Of a DNA stretch of 64,000 nt, positions 24,822 through 33,047 are shown piece by piece. The notes under the pieces are model-generated. The model was not told where the DNA came from. It ran no database searches and was given only the letters and a program-made list of their open reading frames with translations. A program made the position numbers and the translations under genes. How positions within the stretch are numbered: the stretch's first letter is position 1; every line of letters starts with the position of its first letter. The DNA lies in contig NZ_AKFJ01000010.1 of NCBI RefSeq assembly GCF_000272475.1, forward strand, positions 1-64,000, read 5' to 3'. This DNA comes from Novosphingobium sp. Rr 2-17. Its GTDB lineage: Bacteria; Pseudomonadota; Alphaproteobacteria; Sphingomonadales; Sphingomonadaceae.

Positions 24822-27278
24822 ATGACTTATGAAGATTCTGCCGCCGGTTATACCGACGGTGGCCTGGATACGAACGATTCCACCCAGCCCACGCTGGAGA
24901 GTCTCGCCGCGCAACGCTACTCGCGTCGCCAGGCGATGTTCCGGGGCGCCGGCGCCAGCACGATGGCGTTCATGGGCACCAGCCTGCTCGCCGCTTGCGG
25001 TTCGGACGATGAGGACTCCGGGTCGGGCGTTACCGTCTCGGCAGGCTCCAGCGTCGCCACCAGCTCTGGCCGTGTCGTCACGCTGACGGGTTCGCCGGAG
25101 AACGGCTCTTCCGGCTACACCACCGTATGGACGCAAAGCAGCGGCACCGATGTTGGCATGACCACCTCGGGCAGCACCGCGACCTTCATCGCGCCTGCGG
25201 TTGCGACCGCTACCGATTTCAACTTCACCTTCACCGCTACCTCGGCCTTCGGCGTGGTCAAGACCGCCACCACCACCGTGCGCGTCTCACCGGCAGCGCT
25301 GGGCTTTACCGCCGTGCCGCACAGCCTGACCGACATCGTGACGGTGCCGTCGGGCTATTCGGTCACCGTGATGACCCGCCTGGGCGATCCGCTCACCTCC
25401 ACGACTTCCGCCTATGCCAACAACGGCACCGACAGCGACTTTGCCAACCGCATCGGCGACCATGGCGACGCGCTGCATTTCTTCGGTGTCTCGGCCAGCG
25501 GCACGCCTGATGCGAACAGCTCGACGCGCGGCCTGATGGTGCAGAACCACGAGAACATCACCCAGACCTATCTCCATGCCTCCGGCCCCACCAGCGGCAC
25601 CCGCCCGCTGGCCGAAGCGCTCAAAGAGATCGAAGCGCACGGCGTATCGGTTTCGGAATACCAGGATTCGGGCAACCGCACCTGGGCCTATGTCCAGAAC
25701 AGCAGCTTCAACCGCCGCATCACCCCCAATACGGTGATGGCGTTCAATGGCCCGGCGGCTGGCTCGTCGATGCTGGTCACGGCCTATTCGAAAGACGGCA
25801 AGGCTGGCCGGGGCACGATCAACAACTGCGCCAACGGCATCACCGGCTGGAACACCAACCTGACGTGCGAGGAAAACTACGCCGGCTACTTCCGCCGTGA
25901 CGCGGCAGACGATGCCAAGCGTACGGCGGCGGAACTCGACAGCCTCCAGCGCAACGGCATCACCAGCCGCAGCGGCAACTACTCGTGGTCCACCGCGTCC
26001 ACCACCGACGATCGCATCACCCGCTGGAACGCGACGATCAGCGGCACCGGCCCCACGACCGACTTCCGTTACGAGCCCAACCAGTTCGGCTGGGTGGTCG
26101 AGATCGATCCGTACTCGCCCACTTCAACGCCGCGCAAGCGCACCGCGCTGGGTCGCTTCGGCCACGAAGGTGCGTTCGTCCGCATTGCCACCGGCCAGAA
26201 GCTGGGCGTCTACATGGGCGACGATTCGCGCGGCGAGTATCTCTACAAGTTCGTCTCCTCCACCACCTGGGACGCGGCCGACGCCAATGCCTCGAACCGA
26301 TTGGCGACGGGCGACAAGTATCTGGATTCCGGCACGCTCTACGTCGCGCGCTTCGATGCGGACGGCACCGGCAAGTGGCTGCCGCTGGTGTTCGGCAGCG
26401 TGCCCGATCGTCCGGCTTCGGGCACGTACCGGACCTACAAGTTCGCCGATCAGGCCGACATTCTGGTCAACACCCGCTTTGCCGCCGATGCGGTGGGCGC
26501 AACCCCGATGGACCGTCCCGAATGGACCGCCGGCAACCCGGTGAACGGTGAGATCTACCTCACCCTTACCAACAACTCGGGCCGTACCTCGTCCACCACC
26601 AACGCCGCCAACCCGCGCGCCTATAACGACCCCAAGGGTTCTTCCAACACCGCGCAGAACGGCAACCCCAACGGCCACATCATCCGCCTGCGCGAAGATG
26701 GCGACACCACCTCGGCCACCTCGTTCAAGTGGGACATCTACTTGTTCGGTGCCGATGCCACCGATGCGGACGCCACCAACGTCAACATCTCGGGCCTGAC
26801 GGTGGACAACGATCTGTCCAGCCCGGACGGCTTGTACTTCTCGCGCGCCACCAACCCGGCGGGCCAGATCAATCCGGTGCTGTGGATCGAGACCGACGAT
26901 GGCGCGATGACCGATCGCACCAACTGCATGTTGCTCGCCGCGCTTCCGGGCAAAGTGGGTGACGGCGGCGCCAAGACCATCACCAATACGGTGGGCGGCT
27001 CGGCCACCCAGGCAACGTACGTGGGCGCCAAGGCGACCGCAGCCACGCTGCGCCGCTTCCTGGTCGGCCCGGTCGATTGCGAGATCACCGGCATCGACAT
27101 GACCCCGGACGGCAAGACGCTGTTCGTCGGCATCCAGCACCCGGGCGAAGGCGGCACGTACGCCTCGCCGACCAGCCACTGGCCGACCAGCCAGACGACC
27201 ACTGCCGGCGCCACGGTTCGCCCGCGCTCGGCGATCGTCGCGATCACCAAGACCGACGGCGGCATCATCGCGCTGTAA
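24822..27278 (+). CDS. PhoX-type phosphatase (DUF839) with Ig-like insertion, Tat lipoprotein
   Basis: An 818-residue exported protein. Residues 34-40 hold a twin-arginine motif (SRRQAMF) and a lipobox (LLAAC, Cys59) follows the hydrophobic stretch, so it is likely exported by Tat and lipid-anchored. A Ser/Thr/Gly-rich Ig/PKD-like domain (about 65-155, VSAGSSVATSSGRVVTLTGS to TTTVRVSP) precedes the PhoX core (about 160-815): MVQNHENI, TWAYVQNSSFNRRI, NLTCEENYAGYF, GRFGHEGAF, YMGDDSRGEYLYKF, SSPDGLYF. PhoX enzymes are Ca/Fe-dependent alkaline phosphatases. The start is ATG at 24822. It is followed by a strong terminator. No convincing Pho box is seen upstream. Confidence 0.88.
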   Translation: MTYEDSAAGYTDGGLDTNDSTQPTLESLAAQRYSRRQAMFRGAGASTMAFMGTSLLAACGSDDEDSGSGVTVSAGSSVATSSGRVVTLTGSPENGSSGYTTVWTQSSGTDVGMTTSGSTATFIAPAVATATDFNFTFTATSAFGVVKTATTTVRVSPAALGFTAVPHSLTDIVTVPSGYSVTVMTRLGDPLTSTTSAYANNGTDSDFANRIGDHGDALHFFGVSASGTPDANSSTRGLMVQNHENITQTYLHASGPTSGTRPLAEALKEIEAHGVSVSEYQDSGNRTWAYVQNSSFNRRITPNTVMAFNGPAAGSSMLVTAYSKDGKAGRGTINNCANGITGWNTNLTCEENYAGYFRRDAADDAKRTAAELDSLQRNGITSRSGNYSWSTASTTDDRITRWNATISGTGPTTDFRYEPNQFGWVVEIDPYSPTSTPRKRTALGRFGHEGAFVRIATGQKLGVYMGDDSRGEYLYKFVSSTTWDAADANASNRLATGDKYLDSGTLYVARFDADGTGKWLPLVFGSVPDRPASGTYRTYKFADQADILVNTRFAADAVGATPMDRPEWTAGNPVNGEIYLTLTNNSGRTSSTTNAANPRAYNDPKGSSNTAQNGNPNGHIIRLREDGDTTSATSFKWDIYLFGADATDADATNVNISGLTVDNDLSSPDGLYFSRATNPAGQINPVLWIETDDGAMTDRTNCMLLAALPGKVGDGGAKTITNTVGGSATQATYVGAKATAATLRRFLVGPVDCEITGIDMTPDGKTLFVGIQHPGEGGTYASPTSHWPTSQTTTAGATVRPRSAIVAITKTDGGIIAL

Positions 27279-27305
27279 CGCGCTCTAAGCCAGCCTGAGT
27301 AAAAC

Positions 27306-27350
27306 GAGGGGTGGGAGCGCTTTTACGAGCGCTTCCTCCCCTCTTGGTTT
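27306..27350 (+). terminator. Intrinsic terminator after the PhoX-like gene
   Basis: GAGGGG...GGAGCGCT (27306-27321) pairs with AGCGCTTCCTCCCCTC (27328-27343), 14 of 16 positions matching, with a 6-nt loop, followed by TTGGTTT. Confidence 0.75.
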
Positions 27351-27389
27351 CGCCACGAAGGGTAGTGAGGGAGTTGGAGTTTCTGCTGT

Positions 27390-27511
27390 TGGTGGAAGGC
27401 GGTCATCCCAATTTCGTCATTGCGAGCGCAGCGAAGCAATCCAGGGCATCGAGCCACGACGCCCTGGATTGCCGTGGACCTACGGTCCTCGCAATGACGA
27501 AGGATGGTGGG
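27390..27511. repeat. Dispersed palindromic element, copy A (122 bp)
   Basis: Starts with a 20-bp leader and then CGTCATTGCGAG with its inverted partner CTCGCAATGACG near the end; inside, AATCCAGGGC and GCCCTGGATT form a second inverted pair. The whole 122 bp recurs at 28083-28204 with only about three differences, including flanks outside the palindrome, which suggests a recent copy. It is non-coding. The 248-bp gap after the PhoX-like gene otherwise holds only the terminator. Confidence 0.9.
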
Positions 27512-27526
27512 ACGCGGACGTTTGCT

Positions 27527-27997
27527 CTAAGCCTTCGATGGCCAATCGGTGGTATCATAATCCGGGTGCTGGAATGAGACGATGCTTGCCAAGTGGGCAA
27601 CGGCTCGTGGCTCATCCGTTGGATGTTCCGGCAAATTTGCTAACGCCTCGAAATCAGCGATGCGGTCCGGCGAGGCAAGCTGCTCACTAAGATGAAGCAC
27701 GGGCGGCTTGTCCATGGCGCCAAGCGCGAAACTTATGTGTCCCTCACCGTACTCGAACGTGAGAGGCGTGCCGCAATCCTTGCAAAACCCACGACGCACC
27801 TTGTTGGAACTCTGAAAATAATGGGGCTGACCTCTGGTCCAGATCACTGCATCGAATGGCGCTCCGACGTAAGGGCCGAAGAGCCCACCCGTTGCCTTCT
27901 GGCACATTCGGCAATGGCAGATGGACGCTTCCCCGAGCTCACCCTCGATCCGGAAGCGCACCGCTCCGCACTGACATCCTCCAGTACTGGTCGTCAT
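27527..27997 (-). CDS. GFA-domain (CENP-V type) zinc-binding protein
   Basis: A 156-residue protein with the GFA zinc pattern: GGCQCGAVRF near residue 7, CHCRMCQK near 27, FCKDCGTPL near 71, then FALGAMDKP. The family is named after glutathione-dependent formaldehyde-activating enzyme, but most members have no proven activity. ATG at 27997 gives MTTSTGGCQCG, the usual N-terminus. It is flanked by two nearly identical 122-bp repeats in the same orientation, and no neighbour suggests a pathway. Confidence 0.9.
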   Translation of the reverse strand: MTTSTGGCQCGAVRFRIEGELGEASICHCRMCQKATGGLFGPYVGAPFDAVIWTRGQPHYFQSSNKVRRGFCKDCGTPLTFEYGEGHISFALGAMDKPPVLHLSEQLASPDRIADFEALANLPEHPTDEPRAVAHLASIVSFQHPDYDTTDWPSKA

Positions 27998-28082
27998 CGT
28001 AAAAGCGTCTCATATTTACGGAACGTCTGCAACAGGGCGACTGCCGACAGGCCGCTTGGTCGCGGGTAGGAATGGCTTGGCC

Positions 28083-28204
28083 TGGTGGAAGGCGGTCATC
28101 CCAATTTCGTCATTGCGAGCGCGGCGAAGCAATCCAGGGCATCGAGCCACGACGCCCTGGATTGCCACGGACCTACGGTCCTCGCAATGACGAAGGATGG
28201 TGGG
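28083..28204. repeat. Dispersed palindromic element, copy B (122 bp)
   Basis: Near-identical direct copy of 27390-27511 (differences at GCGCAGCG/GCGCGGCG and CCGTGG/CCACGG). Together the two copies bracket the GFA gene with a period of 693 bp. The gap of about 216 bp between the GFA start and the next gene is otherwise empty. Confidence 0.9.
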
Positions 28205-28213
28205 TAGCCGCCG

Positions 28214-28612
28214 TCAGTTCAAGCGGAGCCAACGCCAAAGTCGCTCCCGCCACGAGGGCTGATCCTTTGGATGGCTTGCTGCGCCACCCAGGCGGGCAGA
28301 AGGCTGACCTTTGAATAAAATGTTGAGCATACCCCTGCTCAGTCCTTCTGGAACCGAAATGGCAGCCGAAGCGGAATCCTGAAGCACGTCGTCGATGAAA
28401 ACCTGCACGATTGTCGCACTCGCCCAGATGACGATGTGGTCCGATGCCCACTCGATGTCGCCAATTTCCCGCGCCTCAGCCCTGCCTGAAGCTTTCAACG
28501 CGACAGTGGATCGCACCGGAACCACGAACTCCTCGGCCCATGGCTCAAGCCAAACCATCAACTGGTCAGGTCCGGGATTGGAAAGGCCCCAATCGTAGTC
28601 GATCTTGGTCAT
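28214..28612 (-). CDS. Unknown 132-residue protein
   Basis: I do not recognise this protein. It has an acidic N-terminal half with a beta-rich look (LMVWLEPWAEEFVVPVRSTVAL, DHIVIWASATIVQVFIDDVLQ) and a basic, Trp-rich tail (SWRERLWRWLRLN). No signal peptide or membrane helix. Codon usage is like its neighbours, which supports a real gene, but the ribosome site is weak. It abuts repeat copy B at its 3' end. Confidence 0.6.
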   Translation of the reverse strand: MTKIDYDWGLSNPGPDQLMVWLEPWAEEFVVPVRSTVALKASGRAEAREIGDIEWASDHIVIWASATIVQVFIDDVLQDSASAAISVPEGLSRGMLNILFKGQPSARLGGAASHPKDQPSWRERLWRWLRLN

Positions 28613-28717
28613 CTAGGTCAGCATCCCAGAAGGTGCGGTTGTCCGCAACTGAGCGGAATCTGCCGAAACGACACTCCCCAGAAGGATCGAGTTTCGGGAA
28701 TGGCCGAGTCAGGGTGG

Positions 28718-29032
28718 TCAGCGGACGTTGCGCGATGCACGACCAGCTAGGAAGCTAGCTGTAAAATGACTCGCGAGGAACGCGATTGGCGTGGCTACCG
28801 CAAGGAAGATCAAACTGCCGATCATCACATTGCCGGGCGCTGGGTCATCCGCTTCCATCGTCATCATCCAACAGGCAAGTAAAGCGCACAGTAGGATAGG
28901 TATCGCTAGCGTGCCTGACACCAACGACAATGTTTTGCTATCAGTGAGAAGACGAAAAATAGCAGTCACCGTGCCCGCAATTAGCGAAACACCCGCTATG
29001 ACACCGACGAAGACGAGGGACGTGATCAGCAT
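28718..29032 (-). CDS. Small three-helix membrane protein, unknown
   Basis: A 104-residue protein with three hydrophobic segments (LITSLVFVGVIAGVSLIAGTV, SLVSGTLAIPILLCALLACWMM, VMIGSLIFLAVATPIAFLASHF) and a short basic tail. The function is unknown. ATG at 29032 is chosen because the upstream extension to 29215 is not membrane-like and would run into the divergent flavoprotein gene. Local GC content is lower than in the surrounding genes, hinting at an acquired or fast-evolving gene. Confidence 0.6.
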   Translation of the reverse strand: MLITSLVFVGVIAGVSLIAGTVTAIFRLLTDSKTLSLVSGTLAIPILLCALLACWMMTMEADDPAPGNVMIGSLIFLAVATPIAFLASHFTASFLAGRASRNVR

Positions 29033-29155
29033 CTGGTGATCATGCGGGCGCTTTCGAATGTCCGCAAGTGGGCCGAATCCGGAAATTCCATCTAACCCGT
29101 TACCCCACAAAGCCGGGAATGGCGCAACGCGGCGCTTGCGTATAAAGGCGGGCCG

Positions 29156-30784
29156 ATGTTGCGCCTGAACGATCTTGCTCTCCCCCTCGACCATACGACT
29201 GCCGACCTCGAACACGCGGTGTGCGCGCGGCTGGGCATTGCGCCGGATGAGATCGAGCGGTTGACCGTCGTGCGGCGCGGCAATGATGCGCGGCGCAAGA
29301 ATGCGATCAAGCTCGTCTACATGCTCGATCTAGCGTTGACGGACGAGGCGGGCGTCCTCGCTCGGCATCCCAACGATCCGCACCTGCGGCCCACGCCCGA
29401 TACCGCGTACAAGTTCGTCACCCGCGCGCCCGAAGGCTATGCCGGACCGCGCCCGGTGGTGATCGGCGCGGGCCCGTGCGGCCTCGTGGCGGCGTTGATC
29501 TTGGCGCAAATGGGCCTGCGTCCGATCATCATCGAGCGGGGCAAGGCCGTGCGCGAGCGGACCCGCGACACTTGGGGGCTGTGGCGAAAGTCGGTGCTGG
29601 ATACCGAAAGCAACGTCCAATACGGCGAGGGCGGGGCAGGCACGTTCTCCGACGGCAAGCTCTACAGCCGGATCAAGGACCCGCGCCACCTCAGCCGCAA
29701 GGTGTTGTCCGAATTCGTCAAGGCCGGCGCACCCGAGGACATCCTGACCGAGGCGCATCCGCACATCGGCACCTTCCGCCTCGTCACCATGGTGATGAGC
29801 ATGCGCGAGACGATCGAGGCGCTGGGCGGCGAATATCGCTTCGGCACCCGCGTCGACGATTTCGCGATCGAGGAAGGCCCCGATGGCGAGCGCCATCTGA
29901 CCGGGCTGCACTTGTCCAACGGCGAACTGCTGGAGACCCGCCACGTCATCATGGCGGTGGGCCATTCGGCGCGCGACACCTTCGAAGTGCTGCACGAGCG
30001 CGGCGTGTTCATCGAGGCCAAGCCCTTCGCCATCGGCGTGCGGATCGAGCATCCGCAAAGCTGGATCGATACCGCGCGCTATGGCGCCTGCGCCGGTAAT
30101 CCGATCCTGGGCGCGGCGGCTTATTCCACCTCGTACAAGGCCAGCAACGGGCGCACCGTCTATTCCTTCTGCATGTGTCCGGGCGGAAAGGTGGTGGCGG
30201 CATCGAGCGAGGAAGGCGGCGTCGTCACCAACGGCATGAGCCAGTATTCGCGCGCCGAATTCAACGCCAATTCCGGCCTGGTGGTGGACATCACGCCCGA
30301 GCGGGACTTCCCCGGCCATCCGCTGGCGGGCCTCGCCTTGCAGCGGCGGCTGGAAAAGCTGGCGTTCGTGGCCGGCGGATCGAACTACAAGGCGCCCGCA
30401 CAGAAGCTGGGCGATTTCCTGGCGGATCGCCCCTCTACCGAACTGGGCGAGGTCATCCCCAGCTATCAGCCCGGCGTGCATCTGACCGACCTGAAGGAAT
30501 GCCTTCCCGATTTCGTGGTCGAGGCGATCCGCGAGGCGCTGCCGGTGTTTGGCCGCCAGGTGCCGGGCTACGATCACCCCGACGTGGTGATGACCGGGGT
30601 GGAGACGCGCACGTCCTCGCCCTTGCGGATCACGCGGGGCAAGGACTTCCAGAGCCTCAACACCCGCGGGTTGTATCCGGCGGGCGAGGGGGCTGGCTAT
30701 GCGGGCGGCATCCTGTCTGCCGCAGTGGACGGCATCCGGGTGGCCGAGGCGATGGCGCTCGATCTGGTGCCGAACCCAGCATGA
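29156..30784 (+). CDS. FAD-dependent dehydrogenase (COG2509-like)
   Basis: A 542-residue flavoprotein. After an N-terminal domain of about 95 residues (RLNDLALPLDH, VRRGNDARRKNAIKLVYMLDL) comes a Rossmann FAD motif, PVVIGAGPCGLVAALILAQMGL, then ERGKAVRERT, QYGEGGAGTFSDGKLYSRIKD, HVIMAVGHSARDTFEVL and the C-terminal GLYPAGEGAGYAGGILSAAVDGI. This is the widespread but uncharacterised FAD-dependent dehydrogenase group. The next gene starts on the ATGA of its stop, so the two flavoproteins form an operon. Confidence 0.88.
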   Translation: MLRLNDLALPLDHTTADLEHAVCARLGIAPDEIERLTVVRRGNDARRKNAIKLVYMLDLALTDEAGVLARHPNDPHLRPTPDTAYKFVTRAPEGYAGPRPVVIGAGPCGLVAALILAQMGLRPIIIERGKAVRERTRDTWGLWRKSVLDTESNVQYGEGGAGTFSDGKLYSRIKDPRHLSRKVLSEFVKAGAPEDILTEAHPHIGTFRLVTMVMSMRETIEALGGEYRFGTRVDDFAIEEGPDGERHLTGLHLSNGELLETRHVIMAVGHSARDTFEVLHERGVFIEAKPFAIGVRIEHPQSWIDTARYGACAGNPILGAAAYSTSYKASNGRTVYSFCMCPGGKVVAASSEEGGVVTNGMSQYSRAEFNANSGLVVDITPERDFPGHPLAGLALQRRLEKLAFVAGGSNYKAPAQKLGDFLADRPSTELGEVIPSYQPGVHLTDLKECLPDFVVEAIREALPVFGRQVPGYDHPDVVMTGVETRTSSPLRITRGKDFQSLNTRGLYPAGEGAGYAGGILSAAVDGIRVAEAMALDLVPNPA

Positions 30785-31971
30785 CCGACACATACGACGC
30801 CATCGTCCTGGGTGCCGGCGCGGCGGGCCTGTTCTGCGCCGCGACCGCCGGCCAGCGCGGCGCTAAGGTGCTGCTGATCGACCATTCGCCCGAGCCGGGG
30901 CGCAAGATCCTGATCTCTGGCGGCGGCCGGTGCAATTTCACCAACCTGCACACCGCGCCCGATCGCTATTTGTCGAACAACCCGCATTTCGCAAAATCGG
31001 CGCTCAGCCGCTACACGGCGGCGGACTTCGTCGAACTGGTGAACAGCCACGGCATTGCCTGGCACGAAAAGACGCTGGGGCAATTGTTCTGCGATGGCAG
31101 CGCCAAGGCGGTGCTGGCGATGCTGCTCGACGAATGCGACAAAGGCGGCGTCGAACTGGCCTGTGGCGAGGCGGTTGGGGATGTCAGCCACGAAGGCGCG
31201 CGTTTCACGGTCACGTTCGGATCGCGCGTAGCGAGTGCGGCGGCTTTGGTTATCGCCACGGGCGGTCCTTCAATTCCGAAGATCGGCGCCACCGGCTTTG
31301 CCTATGACCTCGCCCGCCAATTCGGCCTCAAGGTGGTGCAACCGCGCCCGGCGCTGGTGCCGCTGACCTTGCCCACCGACGAGACGCTGTTTCGCGAACT
31401 CTCAGGCGTTTCCACCGAAGTCGTCGCGCGGTGCGGCAAGGGCGCGTTCCGTGAGGCGGCGCTGTTTACCCATCGCGGTTTGTCCGGCCCGGCGATCCTG
31501 CAGGTGTCCAGCTACTGGCAGCGCGGGCAGACGGTGACGACGCAGTTCCTGCCCGATCGCCCCGAAGGCTGGCTGCGCGCCCTCAAGCGCGAACGCCCGC
31601 GCCTCGCCGCGCGCAAGGCCTTGGCCGATGGCTTGCCGGAGCGGCTGGCGGATGCCTTGTGCGAGCGGCTGGGGCTGGCCGGCGAATTGGTCACTTTGAC
31701 GGACAAGACGCTGATTGCGGCGGAGACGAAGCTGGCGCGCTGGCCGTTCGAGCCGGACGGGTCCGAAGGCTTTGCCAAAGCCGAAGTCACGGTGGGCGGC
31801 ATCGACACCGATGGCTTGTCGTCCAAAACGATGGAAGCCAAGCGCGTGCCTGGCCTCTACGCCATCGGCGAGGCCGTGGACGTCACCGGCTGGCTGGGCG
31901 GATACAACTTTCAATGGGCCTGGGCCAGCGCCCGCGCCGCCGGCGAGGCCATCGCGGCGGGAGCGGTTTGA
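30781..31971 (+). CDS. Flavoprotein of the HI0933/YhiN family
   Basis: A 396-residue NAD(P)/FAD-dependent protein with the HI0933 signature: YDAIVLGAGAAGLFCAATAGQRGAKVLLIDHS, GRKILISGGGRCNFTN, ATGGPSIPKIGATGFAYDLARQFG, FTHRGLSGPAILQVSSYW, KAEVTVGGIDTDGLSSKTME and YAIGEAVDVTGWLGGYNFQWAWASA. The biological role is not established. It overlaps the upstream flavoprotein gene by 4 bp (ATGA). Confidence 0.92.
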   Translation: MTDTYDAIVLGAGAAGLFCAATAGQRGAKVLLIDHSPEPGRKILISGGGRCNFTNLHTAPDRYLSNNPHFAKSALSRYTAADFVELVNSHGIAWHEKTLGQLFCDGSAKAVLAMLLDECDKGGVELACGEAVGDVSHEGARFTVTFGSRVASAAALVIATGGPSIPKIGATGFAYDLARQFGLKVVQPRPALVPLTLPTDETLFRELSGVSTEVVARCGKGAFREAALFTHRGLSGPAILQVSSYWQRGQTVTTQFLPDRPEGWLRALKRERPRLAARKALADGLPERLADALCERLGLAGELVTLTDKTLIAAETKLARWPFEPDGSEGFAKAEVTVGGIDTDGLSSKTMEAKRVPGLYAIGEAVDVTGWLGGYNFQWAWASARAAGEAIAAGAV

Positions 31972-32007
31972 TCAGGCTGGGTTGCTGGGAGCCGACACCC
32001 CTTTTTT

Positions 32008-32084
32008 CGTCATTGCGAGCGCAGCGAAGCAATCCAGGGCAGTTCAGTGCCGCCCTGGATTGCTTCACTACGTTCGCAATGACG
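32008..32084. repeat. Dispersed palindromic element, copy C (77 bp)
   Basis: CGTCATTGCGAGCGCAGCGA at the left and CGTTCGCAATGACG at the right pair, with AATCCAGGGC and GCCCTGGATT inside. It carries the palindrome only, without the 122-bp flanks of copies A and B, and lies between the flavoprotein and msrA stops (convergent genes). Confidence 0.88.
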
Positions 32085-32132
32085 AGGGTATGGGTCTGTA
32101 TTTCACGAGGTTTGTGGCGTTAGCCCCGCCCC

Positions 32133-32810
32133 CTAGCCAGCCTTGTAAAGCGAGGGGTAGCTCGTCTTCAGCGCCGCGATCTTGGGTTTGTCGTAGCGGT
32201 TGGTGTAGCCGTTGTCCGGGTTCTTGCGCATGAAGTCCTGGTGATACGGCTCTGCGGGGAAGAAGTTACCGTTCTCCACCTTCGTCACCACTGGCTTGCC
32301 GAACACGTTGCCCTTGTTCAGCGTGCCGATATAGGCGGCGGCGACTTGGCGCTGCTCAGGCGTTTGCGGGAAAATCGCCGAGCGATAGCTGGTGCCGCTA
32401 TCGGGGAACTGGCGGTTGAGCTGGGTCGGGTCATGCGCGACCGAGAAGTAGATCTTCAGCAAAGTGCCGTAGCTGACTTGCGCGGGATCGTAGACCACGC
32501 GCACCGCCTCTGCATGGTTGGTGCGCTCGCTGGAAACCGCTGCGTAGTTGGCGTCCGCCTTGGTGCCGCCGGCATAGCCTGCCGTCACCGACTTCACGCC
32601 CTTCACATGGTCGAACACGCCTTCCATGCCCCAGAAGCAGCCGCCAGCCAGCACCGCGACTTGATCGCCGCGAGGGGCGACTTTCTCGGCAGGCGGCGCG
32701 GGAAAGCGCGCGGGAACGGCGGCAGTACCAGCGGTGGGCATAGCGGCGACAGCCAGCAAGGCAGCAGCGCTGGCGCCAAGGGCCAGCAGCGCGGGAGTAC
32801 GGATCGACAT
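32133..32810 (-). CDS. msrA: Peptide methionine sulfoxide reductase MsrA, exported
   Basis: Reduces methionine-S-sulfoxide in proteins. The 225-residue protein has a clear signal peptide (SIRTPALLALGASAAALLAVAAMPTAGTAA), placing it in the periplasm, then the catalytic GGCFWGMEGVF (Cys58), GYAGGTKADANY, NHAEAVRVVYDP, FPDSGTSYRSAIF and the C-terminal YHQDFMRKNP. ATG at 32810 has GGAGAG before it; the frame runs on upstream to 32987. It is monocistronic. The 237-bp upstream gap to the fructokinase shows no strong motif. Confidence 0.93.
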   Translation of the reverse strand: MSIRTPALLALGASAAALLAVAAMPTAGTAAVPARFPAPPAEKVAPRGDQVAVLAGGCFWGMEGVFDHVKGVKSVTAGYAGGTKADANYAAVSSERTNHAEAVRVVYDPAQVSYGTLLKIYFSVAHDPTQLNRQFPDSGTSYRSAIFPQTPEQRQVAAAYIGTLNKGNVFGKPVVTKVENGNFFPAEPYHQDFMRKNPDNGYTNRYDKPKIAALKTSYPSLYKAG

Positions 32811-33047
32811 AAACGACTCTCCAATTATCGCTCCTAATATGGAGTGCCGCCCCCGCCCGCACCAGAGGGGCGATCGACCGTCACGCGCAAAAAACATGCG
32901 CGCCATCGCGTCTGTGCCGCCTAACACCGTGAGGGATGGAACCTTCACGGTGTTTCTTCGATTGCACCTCGACCGCGAAATCGCCACCCTTGGAAGAGGA
33001 CTGCGGCGCGTTTTCTGTCAGGCGCGGCCAATTGAACGGGTGATACC

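Noticed and set aside
27390..28204. Composite transposon around the GFA gene
   Set aside because: The flanking repeats are short palindromic elements and no transposase or target-site duplication is visible.
29330..30793. 487-codon open frame on the minus strand
   Set aside because: Antisense to the first flavoprotein gene, no recognisable motif, composition typical of a shadow frame.
32008..32084. CRISPR-like repeat
   Set aside because: The element family is palindromic and dispersed over 15 kb, without regular spacers or cas genes.
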